DNA from: Streptacidiphilus jeojiense
GTDB lineage: Bacteria > Actinomycetota > Actinomycetes > Streptomycetales > Streptomycetaceae
Assembly: GCF_000719095.1 (NCBI RefSeq)
Contig: NZ_JOEH01000016.1
Location: forward strand, 62,001-126,000
DNA: 64,000 nt
Direction: 5' to 3'
Part shown: in pieces, positions 16,947-25,052 of the stretch
Position numbering within the stretch: the stretch's first letter is position 1
Layout of the letters: every line of letters begins with the position of its first letter
The notes under the pieces: generated by a model
Seen by the model: the letters and a program-made list of their open reading frames with translations, nothing else
Databases searched by the model: none
What the model was told of the DNA's origin: nothing
Program-made: the position numbers and the translations under genes

Positions 16947-17858
16947 ATGGCGGAGAAGAGCGGGTCTGCACTGCTGACCGACCGCGAACAGGTGGCGGAG
17001 CGGCTGCTGGAGGCGTCGGCCAAGCACTCCCACGACCCCGAGACCGAGCTCGACTGGGACGCGCCGCTGGAACCCGGCAAGTGGTTCCTGCCCGAGCGGA
17101 TGGTCTCGCTGTACGGCACGCCGATCTGGAACCGGCTCTCCGAGGAGCGCCGGATCGAGCTCTCCCGGCACGAGGCGGCCAGCCTCGCCTCCGCCGGCGT
17201 CTGGTTCGAGGTCATCCTGATGCAGCTGCTGGCCCGGCACATCTATGACATGGACCCGCGCAGCCGCCATGTCACCTACGCGCTCACCGAGATGGCGGAC
17301 GAGTGCCGGCACTCCAAGATGTTCGCGCGCATGGTCACCAAGCTGGGCACCCCCTGCTACGGCCCCGGCGGCACCACCCGCTTCCTGGGCCGGGTGCTGA
17401 AGACCACCGCGACCACCCCGGGCGCCTTCACCGCGACCCTGCTGGTGGAGGAGATCCTGGACCGGATCCAGCGGCAGACCTTCCCGGACGAGACCGTGCA
17501 GCCGCTGGTCCGCGGGATCACCCGGATCCACGTGGTGGAGGAGGCCCGGCACGTCCGCTACGCCCGCGAGGAGCTGCGCCGGCAGATGGCGACCTGCCCG
17601 GCATGGGAGCGGCAGTTCACCCGCACCGTCTCCGGCGAGGCCTCGGTCGTGGTGGCCCGGGCCCTGGTGCACCCGGGGGTGTACGCGGCGGTCGGACTCG
17701 ACGTGGAGGAGGCGCAGCGCCAGGCGCGCGAGAGCGCGCACCGCAGGGAGACCATGCGCTGGTCCGCCGAGAAGCTGGTCTCGTTCCTGGAGGAGATCGG
17801 CGTGATCCACAGCGCGCTGGACCGTGCCGCGTGGCGCCGGTCCGGCCTGCTGGGCTGA
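16947..17858 (+). CDS. AurF-like diiron oxygenase
   Basis: A 303-residue all-helical protein of the AurF (p-aminobenzoate N-oxygenase-like) family. Carboxylate/histidine iron ligands are visible as E-x2-H style motifs: ADECRHS, a central VEEILDRI and VEEARHVRYA. The family hydroxylates or N-oxygenates small molecules or lipids; the substrate is unknown. The start is ATG 16947, with GTG at 16941 and 16944 as alternatives after AGGGAGG. A TetR regulator follows 57 bases later, a pairing common in Streptomyces, so the oxygenase probably belongs to its regulon. Confidence 0.8.
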   Translation: MAEKSGSALLTDREQVAERLLEASAKHSHDPETELDWDAPLEPGKWFLPERMVSLYGTPIWNRLSEERRIELSRHEAASLASAGVWFEVILMQLLARHIYDMDPRSRHVTYALTEMADECRHSKMFARMVTKLGTPCYGPGGTTRFLGRVLKTTATTPGAFTATLLVEEILDRIQRQTFPDETVQPLVRGITRIHVVEEARHVRYAREELRRQMATCPAWERQFTRTVSGEASVVVARALVHPGVYAAVGLDVEEAQRQARESAHRRETMRWSAEKLVSFLEEIGVIHSALDRAAWRRSGLLG

Positions 17859-17915
17859 CGGCTGCCCCCGGTCCGCCCGCACCGGCGCATCGGGCGGGAC
17901 GCATAGGGTGGGGCC

Positions 17916-18677
17916 ATGGACGCCCCCGCAGCCGTGGAACCGGCGCAGCCCCGACCGCCCCGGGCGAAGCGGGCCCCCTACCGGCGGCTGCCGGTGGAGC
18001 AGCGGCGCGAGCAGCTGATCGCGGTGGCGCTGGAGCTGTTCAGCCGGCACGCCCCGGAGGAGGTCTCGCTCGACGACGTGGCCGCCGCGGCGCAGGCCTC
18101 CCGGCCGCTGGTCTACCGCTACTTCCCCGGCGGGAAGCAGCAGTTGTACGAGGCGGCACTGCGCACCGCCGCCGACGAGCTCTCGGCCCGCTTCGCCTCG
18201 CACACCCACGGCGGTCCGACCGAGCGGCTCGGGCACGTGCTGGACCAGTACTTCGGCTTCGTCGGCGACCACGCCGCGGGGTACGGCGCGCTGCTGCGCG
18301 GCGGATCGGCCACCGAGACCGAGCGCACCACCGCGATCGTGGACGAGGTGCGCCGGGCCGCCTACCGCAGCATCGTCGAGCAGTTGCCGGTCGAGCAGCC
18401 CGGACCCCGGCTGGCGCTGCTGCTGCGCTGCTGGATCTCGGTGGTCGAGACGACCGCGCTGACCTGGCTGGACGGCAGCAGCCGTGAGGACCCGGGGGCG
18501 GCCGGACTGGGCTCGGCCACGGAACTGCGGGACTGGCTGGTGGACGAGTTCATGGCGATGTTCGCGGTGTCGGCGCTGCATGATGCGCAGTGTGCGGAGG
18601 TGTTGCGGGGGGTGGGGGGTAACGCAGGGTCGGATCTTGTGGCGCGACTCGCTGCGGGGGGTTCTGACGGCCCCTAG
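17916..18677 (+). CDS. TetR-family regulator
   Basis: A 253-residue regulator. After a Pro/Ala-rich, basic leader of about 25 residues comes the TetR helix-turn-helix (REQLIAVALELFSRH ... VSLDDVAAAAQASRPLVYRYF). The C-terminal helical ligand pocket is family-typical and gives no ligand hint. It lies downstream of the AurF-like gene on the same strand and ends beside a convergent palindromic module. It probably controls the AurF-like gene; a perfect TetR-type palindrome also occurs at 8047-8061, but a link is only speculative. Confidence 0.88.
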   Translation: MDAPAAVEPAQPRPPRAKRAPYRRLPVEQRREQLIAVALELFSRHAPEEVSLDDVAAAAQASRPLVYRYFPGGKQQLYEAALRTAADELSARFASHTHGGPTERLGHVLDQYFGFVGDHAAGYGALLRGGSATETERTTAIVDEVRRAAYRSIVEQLPVEQPGPRLALLLRCWISVVETTALTWLDGSSREDPGAAGLGSATELRDWLVDEFMAMFAVSALHDAQCAEVLRGVGGNAGSDLVARLAAGGSDGP

Positions 18678-18700
18678 CTGCGGCATCTGCCTGGTTTGTC

Positions 18701-18772
18701 GCGCAGTTCCCCGCGCCCCTAGGCGTGTGCAACTGAGCCAGTTGCAAACGTCAGGGGCGCGGGGAACTGCGC
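18701..18772. terminator. Dispersed palindromic module, copy 1
   Basis: Left arm GCGCAGTTCCCCGCGCCCCT (18701-18720) and its perfect complement (18753-18772) enclose a second hairpin TGCAACTG-AGC-CAGTTGCA (18728-18746). It lies between the stops of the convergent TetR and FAH genes, so a bidirectional terminator is likely. Confidence 0.85.
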
Positions 18773-18809
18773 GCCCAGCCTGCTACGGTCTGCAGCCCGA
18801 GGTCCTGCC

Positions 18810-19673
18810 TCAGGCCTTGCCGAGCGTCTGCCGCATCGTGCCGAGGCCGTCGATGGAGAGTTCCATGACGTCGCCCGGCCGCAGGTACGGCTTGTCGGGG
18901 CGGCCCATGGCCACCCCCGCCGGGGTGCCGGTGTTGATCACGTCGCCGGGCTCCAGCACCATGAACTGGCTGATGTACCAGACCACATGACGCACCGAAA
19001 AGATCATGTCCGCGGTGCTGCCCTGCTGCCGCAACTCCCCGTTCACGGTGGTGCGCAGCCCCAGCCGCTGCACGTCGGCGATCTCGTCCGGGGTCACCAG
19101 CCAGGGGCCGAGCGGGTTGAAGGTCTCGCAGGACTTGCCCTTGTCCCAGGTGCCGCCGCGCTCGATCTGGAACTCGCGCTCGGAGACGTCGTTGCTGAGC
19201 GCATAGCCCGCGATCACCGCGTCGGCGTCCTCGGGCGCGTCCAGGTAGCGGGCGGTGCGGCCGATCACGATCGCCAGTTCGACCTCGTAGTCGGTTTTCT
19301 CGCTGCGGCGCGGCACCAGCACCTCGTCGTCGGGGCCGACGACGGTGCTGCTCGCCTTCATGAAGAGCACCGGCTCGGCCGGCAGCTCCGCGCCGGTCTC
19401 GGCCGCGTGGTCGCGGTAGTTCAGGCCGACGCAGACCACCTTGGGCGGACGGGCCACAGGCGCGCCGATCCGCTGCCCGGCCGTCTCCAGCACCGGCAGT
19501 CCGCCCTGCTCGGCCAGCGCCGCCAGTTCCGCGGCGCCGCCGTCCAGCAGCCGTCCGAGGAAGCGCCCGTCGATGTCCGGCGTGATGCCGGACAGGTCGT
19601 ACGCCGTCGTGCCGTCGCTGCCCAGGAGTGCGGGTCGTTCCGCGCCCGAGGGTCCTACACGCAGGAATCGCAC
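18810..19673 (-). CDS. Fumarylacetoacetate-hydrolase-family enzyme
   Basis: A 287-residue FAH-fold protein. Family motifs are VCVGLNYRDHAAE, PVLFMKASSTVVGPDD, the metal-ligand glutamates in DYEVELAIVIGR, ALSNDVSERE, and the final GDVINTGTPAGVAMG. Such enzymes hydrolyse or decarboxylate 2-oxo-acid intermediates in aromatic or pyruvate metabolism, using Mg2+; the substrate here is unknown. GTG 19673 with GGTGGTG upstream gives the usual start; GTG 19679 or 19715 would add 2-14 residues. An AT-rich patch at 19733-19748 is a candidate promoter. Confidence 0.85.
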   Translation of the reverse strand: MRFLRVGPSGAERPALLGSDGTTAYDLSGITPDIDGRFLGRLLDGGAAELAALAEQGGLPVLETAGQRIGAPVARPPKVVCVGLNYRDHAAETGAELPAEPVLFMKASSTVVGPDDEVLVPRRSEKTDYEVELAIVIGRTARYLDAPEDADAVIAGYALSNDVSEREFQIERGGTWDKGKSCETFNPLGPWLVTPDEIADVQRLGLRTTVNGELRQQGSTADMIFSVRHVVWYISQFMVLEPGDVINTGTPAGVAMGRPDKPYLRPGDVMELSIDGLGTMRQTLGKA

Positions 19674-19800
19674 CTGCACCACCACCTTTGCGATCAGGAC
19701 GGTCCGGTCGCCCACCGTCGCCAGGAGGTCCGATCTATATCAACATCCGGAACGCCCCGTCCAGCCACCGGCCACCATCCGGACGCGCGGGCCACCCGTG

Positions 19801-20382
19801 TCAGCTGCTCCCCCACTCCCCCGCCAGCGCCGACATCACCACCGCGTCCACCCACGCGCCGTCCCAGCGCAGCGCGTCCCGCAGCACGCCCTCGGCCCGG
19901 AAGCCGGCCTTCTCGTAGGCCCGCCGGGCGCGCGGGTTGAAGGCGTAGACCTCCAGCGAGATCCGGTGCAGCCCCAGCTTCTCGAAGCCGTATCCGCAGA
20001 TCAGCCGGGTGGCCTCGGTGCCCAGGCCGCGGCCGTGGGCGCCGGGGGCGAGGGCGATGCGGAAGTTGCAGCTCTCGTTGGGGCCGTCCCACTGGTTCAG
20101 CACCGCCTCGCCCACGCACTGCCCGGTCGACCGCTCCACCACGGCCAGGTCCAGCCGGTCGTCCTGCCCGATCCTGGTCCGGTACCAGGCCTGGAGCCGC
20201 TCCTCCTCCGGCGCGCCGCTCTGGCTGCCGGTCAGCCGGGCGATCTCCGGGTCCGCCAGCATCGGCCGCAGCGCGGGCAGGTCCAGCTCGGTCACGGCCC
20301 GCAGCAGGACCAGGTCGCCGCTGAGGACCGGCTTGGTGAGGAAGTCGGGGCGGGGGCGGGCTTCGTGCTGATCGTCGTCCAT
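19801..20382 (-). CDS. GNAT N-acetyltransferase (RimJ/RimL-like)
   Basis: A 193-residue acetyltransferase. The acetyl-CoA binding loop is seen as APGAHGRGLGTEATRLI (R/QxxGxG/A), followed by the late LHRISLEVYAFNPRARRAYEKAGF typical of the RimJ/RimL group that modifies protein N termini or small amines. ATG 20382 is chosen; an open frame continues further upstream but overlaps the DUF1684 gene and lacks similarity. It lies 29 bases after the DUF1684 stop on the same strand, so they may share a transcript. Confidence 0.85.
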   Translation of the reverse strand: MDDDQHEARPRPDFLTKPVLSGDLVLLRAVTELDLPALRPMLADPEIARLTGSQSGAPEEERLQAWYRTRIGQDDRLDLAVVERSTGQCVGEAVLNQWDGPNESCNFRIALAPGAHGRGLGTEATRLICGYGFEKLGLHRISLEVYAFNPRARRAYEKAGFRAEGVLRDALRWDGAWVDAVVMSALAGEWGSS

Positions 20383-20411
20383 CCCCGCATCCTGCCCACC
20401 CCGGGCGCCGC

Positions 20412-21206
20412 TCAGTGCTTCAGCACCCGCTTCTCCCCCGCCGGGACCGCGAAGGGCAGCGTGTTGCCGGGCGGCGGGAAGGGGCAGATGAAGTGGTCGG
20501 CGAAGGCGCAGGGCGGCAGATAGGCCCGGTTGAGGTCGAGCACGGTCGCGCCGTCGGCGCCGGAGGGGGCGGCCAGGGAGACGAAGCGGAAGCGGAAGGC
20601 TCCGTCCCGGCCGCTGCCCGCGTCGGCGAAGACCGCGCTCAGCTCGCCGTCCGCCTCCTGGCCGACCTGCAGGGTGAACGTCCGCTCCGCCGCGCCGGGC
20701 GCGGTGAAGGCGACCGTGCCGGCCAGGGCGAGGCCGCGCTCGCGGCCGTCCGCGTTGCCGACGGCGACCGTACGGGGCTCCGGGTACGGGGTGAAGCGGG
20801 CCGGCAGCGACCACTCCGGCGCGAAGGGGTGGGCGTCGATGCCGGCGAAGGAGGTCCGGGTCTCGGAGGCCGGGTCGTAGACCCGGACCGCGTACTCGCC
20901 CTCGCGCAGGATCAGCAGCAGCAGTCGACCGCCGTGGGTGACCAGCGACGGCTTGGGCGCGCTGTCCGGACAGAGCCGGACCGAGCCGTCCAGCGGGGTG
21001 TTGTCGACCTCCAGGCCGTCGTGGCGGGTGGCCGTGAGGATCACGCAGCTGCCCTGGAGCTCCCAGCGTCCCGGCACCCCGGGCACGCCCTCGCGCAGAT
21101 CGGCCAGCCAGTACGTTCCGGTGAGGGCGAGCGGGCCGTGCGGGGCGCGCGCCGTCACCACGCGGTCGTCGCGCCAGCGCTTCCATGCGTCCAGGCTGCT
21201 GCTCAC
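20412..21206 (-). CDS. DUF1684 protein
   Basis: A 264-residue soluble protein of the DUF1684 family. Characteristic parts are the C-terminal LDLNRAYLPPCAFADHFICPFPPPGNTLP block, which ends in a conserved Cys-Pro loop, and the N-terminal LDAWKRWRDDR. No enzymatic function is established. GTG 21206 follows a strong GGAGGT site. It is the first gene of a likely unit with the GNAT gene. Confidence 0.75.
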   Translation of the reverse strand: MSSSLDAWKRWRDDRVVTARAPHGPLALTGTYWLADLREGVPGVPGRWELQGSCVILTATRHDGLEVDNTPLDGSVRLCPDSAPKPSLVTHGGRLLLLILREGEYAVRVYDPASETRTSFAGIDAHPFAPEWSLPARFTPYPEPRTVAVGNADGRERGLALAGTVAFTAPGAAERTFTLQVGQEADGELSAVFADAGSGRDGAFRFRFVSLAAPSGADGATVLDLNRAYLPPCAFADHFICPFPPPGNTLPFAVPAGEKRVLKH

Positions 21207-21447
21207 AGGTGTACCTCCGGGTACAGATCGAGACGAACGAGTAGGGACGAACGTACGAATGCCCGGCGGTCGTCCTGCATTCCCGCCATCCCCCATCGAC
21301 GGCCGGGACGGGCTACCCCGAGTCGTACCCACCACGCTCCGCGCCGCACACCTGCCGACCCGTCGACAACCGTCCGGACTGCCTGCGCCGGCGCTCTCTC
21401 TGACGATCCGACTGACTCCCGCCGACGGCGGTCCTACCCTGGGACGC

Positions 21448-21834
21448 ATGGCGTCCAGTCCCGGCCCGCAGCCCTACCTGGTGACCGTCCCCAACCTGAT
21501 CGGCCTGTCCGCCCAGCAGGCCCGCGACTTCGCACGCCGTGCCCAGCTGATCGCGGTGGGCCCGGATCCCGACGCCCTGCCGTCGGTGCACGGCGTGGTC
21601 TCCGGGCAGTCGCCGGCCGCGGGATCGCTGGCGGCCCGCTGGTCGAGCGTGGTGATCTGGACGCTCCGCGGTGGCGGCGGCCCCGGCGACGCCGGGGTGC
21701 GCGAGCCGCGCAACCCCAACCCGCCACCGCTGGCGGTCTCGGTGCACGACCCCGAGCCGCTGCCGGACCCGCCGATGGGCCATGTCACCGTCGAGGTCGC
21801 CGTCGAGCCGGTGGAGGAGCCGGCCGGCGACTAG
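21448..21834 (+). CDS. Single-PASTA-domain protein
   Basis: A 128-residue protein with one PASTA domain (about 10-70: VTVPNLIGLSAQQARDFARRAQL ... GVVSGQSPAAGSL) and a proline-rich, acidic tail. PASTA domains usually bind peptidoglycan fragments on Ser/Thr kinases or penicillin-binding proteins, but this protein has no signal peptide or membrane helix, so an extracellular role is doubtful. ATG 21448 is chosen because the upstream frame is shadow. The HAD gene starts 53 bases later. Confidence 0.7.
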   Translation: MASSPGPQPYLVTVPNLIGLSAQQARDFARRAQLIAVGPDPDALPSVHGVVSGQSPAAGSLAARWSSVVIWTLRGGGGPGDAGVREPRNPNPPPLAVSVHDPEPLPDPPMGHVTVEVAVEPVEEPAGD

Positions 21835-21886
21835 CGGGGAGAGGGCCACTTGATCCCCGGCCCCGGCGCACGGCACCATCGCGGAC

Positions 21887-22606
21887 ATGATCGACGACCT
21901 GGCCACCGCGGTGATGTTCGACTTCTCCGGCACGCTCTTCCGGATCGAGTCCGTCGAGGACTGGTTCGACAGCCTGGGCCTGGACGGCCTGCCCGCGGCC
22001 GAACGCGAGGCCTGCGTGCGGCGCCTCACCGAGGCCGGCGCCCTGCCCGGCGGCCCGCAACCGGTCCAGGCACCAGCGGGCTGGGACGAGCGCGACACCA
22101 GTGCGGAGCAGCACCACGCCGCCTACACCGGGCAGACCCGGGCCGCCCTGCTGCCGACGGTCGGTGCCGACCGGGCCGACGCGCTCGCCGACGCCCTCTA
22201 CTCGCGCCACATGGACCCGGAGACCTGGCAGCCCTACCCCGACGCCGAGGCGGTGCTCAAGGAGCTGCGCCGCCGGAGCGTCCCGGTCGCCGTGGTCAGC
22301 AACATCGGCTGGGACCTGCGCCCGGTCTTCGTCGCCCACGGCCTGGACCAGCTCGTCGACGCCTTCGTGCTCTCCTACGAGCTGGGCGTCCAGAAGCCGG
22401 ACCCGCGGATCTTCGGGGCCGCCTGCGAGCTGCTGGGAACGGAGCCGGTGCGGACCCTGATGGTCGGCGACAGCCCGCCCGCCGACGGGGGTGCCACCGC
22501 ACTGGGCTGCCAGTTCCTGGAGGTCCCGCCGCTCCCCGCGGCGGAGCGCCCGGCCGACCTGCTGCCTGTGCTGGACCTCACCGTTCCGAACACCGGCGGG
22601 CAGTGA
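21887..22606 (+). CDS. HAD-superfamily hydrolase
   Basis: A 239-residue HAD-like phosphatase. Motif I is MFDFSGTLF: the nucleophile aspartate is present but the second, acid/base aspartate is serine. Motif II is VAVVSNIG, motif III the lysine in VQKPDPRIF, and motif IV MVGDSPPADGG. A cap domain lies between motifs I and II. The DxS form occurs in several actinobacterial HAD proteins and may lower or change activity. The ribosome site is weak. The substrate is unknown. Confidence 0.82.
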   Translation: MIDDLATAVMFDFSGTLFRIESVEDWFDSLGLDGLPAAEREACVRRLTEAGALPGGPQPVQAPAGWDERDTSAEQHHAAYTGQTRAALLPTVGADRADALADALYSRHMDPETWQPYPDAEAVLKELRRRSVPVAVVSNIGWDLRPVFVAHGLDQLVDAFVLSYELGVQKPDPRIFGAACELLGTEPVRTLMVGDSPPADGGATALGCQFLEVPPLPAAERPADLLPVLDLTVPNTGGQ

Positions 22607-22692
22607 AAGACTGGAGCGATTAAGTAGTGGATTGAGTAGCAGTGGTGGCAGCGAGGGCGGCAGCGGCGGCCCGCGACCCGAGGTAGGACGAC

Positions 22693-25005
22693 ATGGCCGG
22701 CAAGGCTCCCGCTCAGGACCCGGCGCAGGACAGCCCCGAGGTCTCGGCCCCCAAGCACGCGGCGGCCGGTCTCCCCGCCCTGTTCCACACCACGAAGATC
22801 GCCAACGCCCAGATGGGCGCCACCCGCGCGGTCCGCACCCTGCTGAAGCTGAACCAGCCGGACGGCTTCGACTGCCCCGGCTGCGCCTGGCCCGAGCCGG
22901 ACCACACCCACACCGCCGAGTTCTGCGAGAACGGCGCCAAGGCGGTCGCCGAGGAGGCGACGCTGCGCACGGTCGGCCCGGAGTTCTTCGCCGAGCACCC
23001 GGTCGCCGACCTCGCCGGGCGCTCCGGCTACTGGCTCGGCCAGCAGGGCCGGCTGACCACGCCGATGCTGCTGGACGAGGGCGCGACGCACTACACCCCG
23101 ATCGGCTGGGAGGACGCCCTCGCGCTGGTCGCCGACGAGCTGAAGGCCCTCGACAGCCCCGACGGCGCCGCCTTCTACACCTCCGGCCGCACCAGCAACG
23201 AGGCCGCGTTCACCTTCCAGCTGCTGGCCCGTCAGTTCGGCACCAACAACCTGCCGGACTGCTCCAACATGTGCCACGAGTCCTCGGGTTCGGCGCTCAC
23301 CGAGACCATCGGCATCGGCAAGGGCAGCGTCCACCTCAAGGACCTCTACCAGGCCGACCTGATCATCGTGGCCGGGCAGAACCCGGGCACCAACCACCCG
23401 CGGATGCTCTCCGCGCTGGAGCGCGCCAAGCGCGCCGGCGCCAAGGTGGTCAGCGTCAACCCGCTGCCCGAGGCCGGCCTGGAGCGCTTCAAGAACCCGC
23501 AGAACGCCCGCGGCCTGGTCGGCAACGGCACCAAGCTCACCGACCTGTTCCTGCAGATCCGGCTCGGCGGCGACCTGGCCCTGTTCCGCGCGCTCAACCT
23601 GCTGTTGCTGGAGGCCGAGGAGAAGGCCCCGGGCACCGTCCTGGACCACGCCTTCATCGAGGAGCACTGCCACGGCTTCGAAGCATGGGCCGAGGACGCC
23701 CGCAGCACCGACTGGGACCAGGTGCTGGCCGCCACCGGGCTGCCCGAGCGGCAGATCCGCGAGCTGGCCGAGCTGACCCTGGCGTCGGAGAAGGTCATCG
23801 TCTGCTGGGCGATGGGCCTGACCCAGCACAAGCACTCGGTGCCGACCATCCGCGAGGTCGTCAACTACCTGCTGCTGCGCGGCAACATCGGCCGCCCCGG
23901 GGCCGGGGTCTGCCCGGTGCGCGGGCACAGCAACGTCCAGGGCGACCGGACCATGGGCATCTTCGAACGCCCGAGCACGGCCTTCCTGGACTCGCTGGGC
24001 AAGGAGTTCGGCTTCGAGCCGCCCCGCGAACACGGCCTGGACGTGGTCGACACCATCCGCGGGATGCGCGACGGCAAGGTCAGGGTCTTCTTCGCGATGG
24101 GCGGCAACTTCGTCTCGGCCACCCCGGACACCGAGGTGACCGAGGACGCGATGCGCAGCTGCCGGCTCACCGTCCACGTCTCCACCAAACTCAACCGCTC
24201 GCACGTGGTCACCGGGGCCAGGGCGCTGATCCTGCCGACCCTGGGCCGCACCGACCGGGACGTTCGCGAGACCGGGCCGCAGCAGGTCACCGTCGAGGAC
24301 TCGATGGGGATGGTGCACGCCTCGCGCGGCGCGCTGAAGCCGCCCGCCGCCGACCTGCTCTCCGAGACCGCGATCATCTGCCGGCTGGCCCGGCTCACCC
24401 TGGGCCCGCAGAACCCGGTCCCCTGGGAGGAGTTCGCCGCCGACTACGGAACCGTCCGGGAGCGGATCGCCCGGGTGATCCCCGGCTTCGAGGACTTCAA
24501 CGAGAAGATCGAGCACCCCGGCGGCTTCGCCCTGCCGCACGCCCCCCGGGACCGGCGGGCCTTCCCCACCGCGACCGGCAAGGCCAACTTCACCGTCAAC
24601 GCGCTGACCGCGCCCGAGGTCCCCGAGGGCCGGCTGCTGCTGCAGACGCTGCGCTCGCACGACCAGTACAACACCACGATCTACGGCCTGGACGACCGCT
24701 ACCGCGGCATCAAGGACGGCCGCAGGGTGGTGCTGCTGCACCCCGAGGACGCCGCCGAGCACGGCCTCGCCGAGGGCGCCCTGGTCGACCTGGTGAGCGA
24801 GTGGGCGGACGGCGTGGAGCGCCGCGCACCGCACTTCCGGGTGGTGCTCTACCCGACCGTGCGCGGCTGCGCGGCCGCCTACTATCCCGAGACCAATGTG
24901 CTGGTGCCGCTGGACAGCACCGCCGACACCAGCAACACCCCGACCTCCAAGTCCGTGGTCATCCGCTTCGCGGAGGACTCGGGCCCGGAGGCCGTCCGCG
25001 GCTGA
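22693..25005 (+). CDS. FdhF/YdeP-type molybdopterin oxidoreductase
   Basis: A 770-residue bis-MGD molybdenum oxidoreductase of the FdhF/YdeP branch. Signs are an N-terminal FDCPGCAWPEP with CxxC but no full four-cysteine iron-sulfur motif, FYTSGRTSNEAAF, LPDCSNMCHESSGSAL, AGQNPGTNHPRML, NIGRPGAGVCPVRGHSNVQGDRT, and a C-terminal MGD-binding domain around QTLRSHDQYNTTIYG. These proteins are related to formate dehydrogenase and linked to acid resistance in E. coli; the reaction is unproven. ATG 22693 follows AGGACGAC. A hairpin follows the stop. Confidence 0.88.
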   Translation: MAGKAPAQDPAQDSPEVSAPKHAAAGLPALFHTTKIANAQMGATRAVRTLLKLNQPDGFDCPGCAWPEPDHTHTAEFCENGAKAVAEEATLRTVGPEFFAEHPVADLAGRSGYWLGQQGRLTTPMLLDEGATHYTPIGWEDALALVADELKALDSPDGAAFYTSGRTSNEAAFTFQLLARQFGTNNLPDCSNMCHESSGSALTETIGIGKGSVHLKDLYQADLIIVAGQNPGTNHPRMLSALERAKRAGAKVVSVNPLPEAGLERFKNPQNARGLVGNGTKLTDLFLQIRLGGDLALFRALNLLLLEAEEKAPGTVLDHAFIEEHCHGFEAWAEDARSTDWDQVLAATGLPERQIRELAELTLASEKVIVCWAMGLTQHKHSVPTIREVVNYLLLRGNIGRPGAGVCPVRGHSNVQGDRTMGIFERPSTAFLDSLGKEFGFEPPREHGLDVVDTIRGMRDGKVRVFFAMGGNFVSATPDTEVTEDAMRSCRLTVHVSTKLNRSHVVTGARALILPTLGRTDRDVRETGPQQVTVEDSMGMVHASRGALKPPAADLLSETAIICRLARLTLGPQNPVPWEEFAADYGTVRERIARVIPGFEDFNEKIEHPGGFALPHAPRDRRAFPTATGKANFTVNALTAPEVPEGRLLLQTLRSHDQYNTTIYGLDDRYRGIKDGRRVVLLHPEDAAEHGLAEGALVDLVSEWADGVERRAPHFRVVLYPTVRGCAAAYYPETNVLVPLDSTADTSNTPTSKSVVIRFAEDSGPEAVRG

Positions 25006-25013
25006 GCCGGGCC

Positions 25014-25039
25014 GGGCGCGGACCTCTCGGCCCGCGCCC
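25014..25039. terminator. Terminator hairpin between convergent genes
   Basis: GGGCGCGG and CCGCGCCC form an 8-base stem with a 10-base loop between the convergent oxidoreductase and NlpC/P60 genes. There is no U tract, as usual in Streptomyces. Confidence 0.5.
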
Positions 25040-25052
25040 ACAGCCGTGAGCC

